From the NCBI GenBank assembly GCA_045601245.1, contig JAZRZH010000035.1, forward strand, positions 1 to 24,247: 24,247 nucleotides of DNA, written 5' to 3'. The position numbers and the translations under genes were made by a program. The notes beneath the pieces were generated by a model. That model saw only the letters and a list, made by a program, of their open reading frames with translations, did not search any database and had not been told where the DNA came from. The number at the start of each line of letters is the position of its first letter. The first letter of the stretch is position 1. Shown one piece after another: positions 24,138-24,247 of this stretch. Source of the stretch: Cacconaster sp045601245 (lineage in GTDB: Bacteria > Bacteroidota > Bacteroidia > Bacteroidales > UBA932).

Positions 24138-24247
24138 ATGAAACGTATCTTTCTTGCTTTTGCATTCGTTCTCACGCTGCTCAGCTCCTGCGTTGAAAAA
24201 AAGGCTGAATATCCTATGTTCTGGACCTGGATGGAGGATCGCGAGGG
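24138..24247 (+). CDS. Lipoprotein, N-terminal part, possibly another GHL10-type enzyme (cut by window edge)
   Basis: The first 36 codons of a gene running off the right edge, 8 bases after the NagB/PIG-L fusion. It starts MKRIFLAFAFVLTLLSSCVE, a signal with a lipobox at Cys18, then KKAEYPMFWTWMEDREG. The FWTWMED segment directly after the anchor resembles the first strand of glycosyl-hydrolase-like 10 barrels and parallels IWVWSKYM of the gene at 19221. That suggests a third barrel of this type in the operon. With only about 18 mature residues the family call is tentative; lipoprotein nature is well supported. Confidence 0.55.
   Translation, partial: MKRIFLAFAFVLTLLSSCVEKKAEYPMFWTWMEDRE

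Noticed and set aside
1..24247. CRISPR arrays, tRNA or rRNA genes, integrases or transposases
   Set aside because: None seen. No regularly spaced direct repeats, cloverleaf-like segments or recombinase motifs were found by reading the window.

Overview
The window comes from a member of the Bacteroidota, most likely a gut or rumen Bacteroidales. The evidence is a SusC/SusD pair, a BACON domain, many lipoproteins with Bacteroidota-style lipoboxes, promoters matching TTTG-N19-21-TAnnTTTG, and starts that mostly lack Shine-Dalgarno sequences. Genus cannot be fixed from the sequence alone. All assignments were made by reading translations and motifs; no database search was run.

Region 1 (1-3260) is core genome. 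On the minus strand, acetate kinase is followed by the start of a phosphate acetyl/butyryltransferase. Diverging from them is a short ComEC-like membrane protein. Next come a small RRM-type RNA-binding protein and, convergent with it across a shared hairpin terminator, rpsU (bS21). rpsU carries a near-perfect Shine-Dalgarno, the known exception in this phylum.

Region 2 (3260-3551) is a 5' regulatory region. It holds a 164-bp nearly palindromic element with perfect 21-bp ends, then a predicted promoter whose -7 box overlaps a perfect 17-bp palindrome.

Region 3 (3552 to the end) is one co-directional run of 13 genes with gaps of -1 to 71 bases, read as a polysaccharide utilisation locus. Surface and periplasmic parts are a ceramidase-like/GH20 fusion, a GH20 lipoprotein, SusC, SusD, a surface lipoprotein, a BACON plus pseudomurein-binding-repeat-like plus transglutaminase-like cysteine peptidase, a triple lamin-tail lipoprotein ending in a GHL10-type TIM-barrel, a stand-alone secreted copy of that barrel, and the start of another lipoprotein that may be a third. 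Cytoplasmic parts are a MurQ-like etherase, a BadF/NagK-type amino-sugar kinase, a FucP/NagP-type sugar transporter, and a NagB-like/PIG-L fusion that could replace NagA plus NagB.

Together they fit import and breakdown of an amino-sugar polymer carrying peptides, that is, a cell wall. The transglutaminase-PMBR architecture and the GHL10 barrel both resemble modules I associate with methanogen (Methanobrevibacter-type) pseudomurein proteins. The most interesting reading is therefore a Bacteroidales locus that attacks archaeal pseudomurein. Bacterial peptidoglycan is the main alternative and is favoured by the presence of a MurQ homologue, although that protein has unusual changes in its otherwise conserved sugar-phosphate loop. 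No regulator, recombinase, tRNA, rRNA or CRISPR array was seen.
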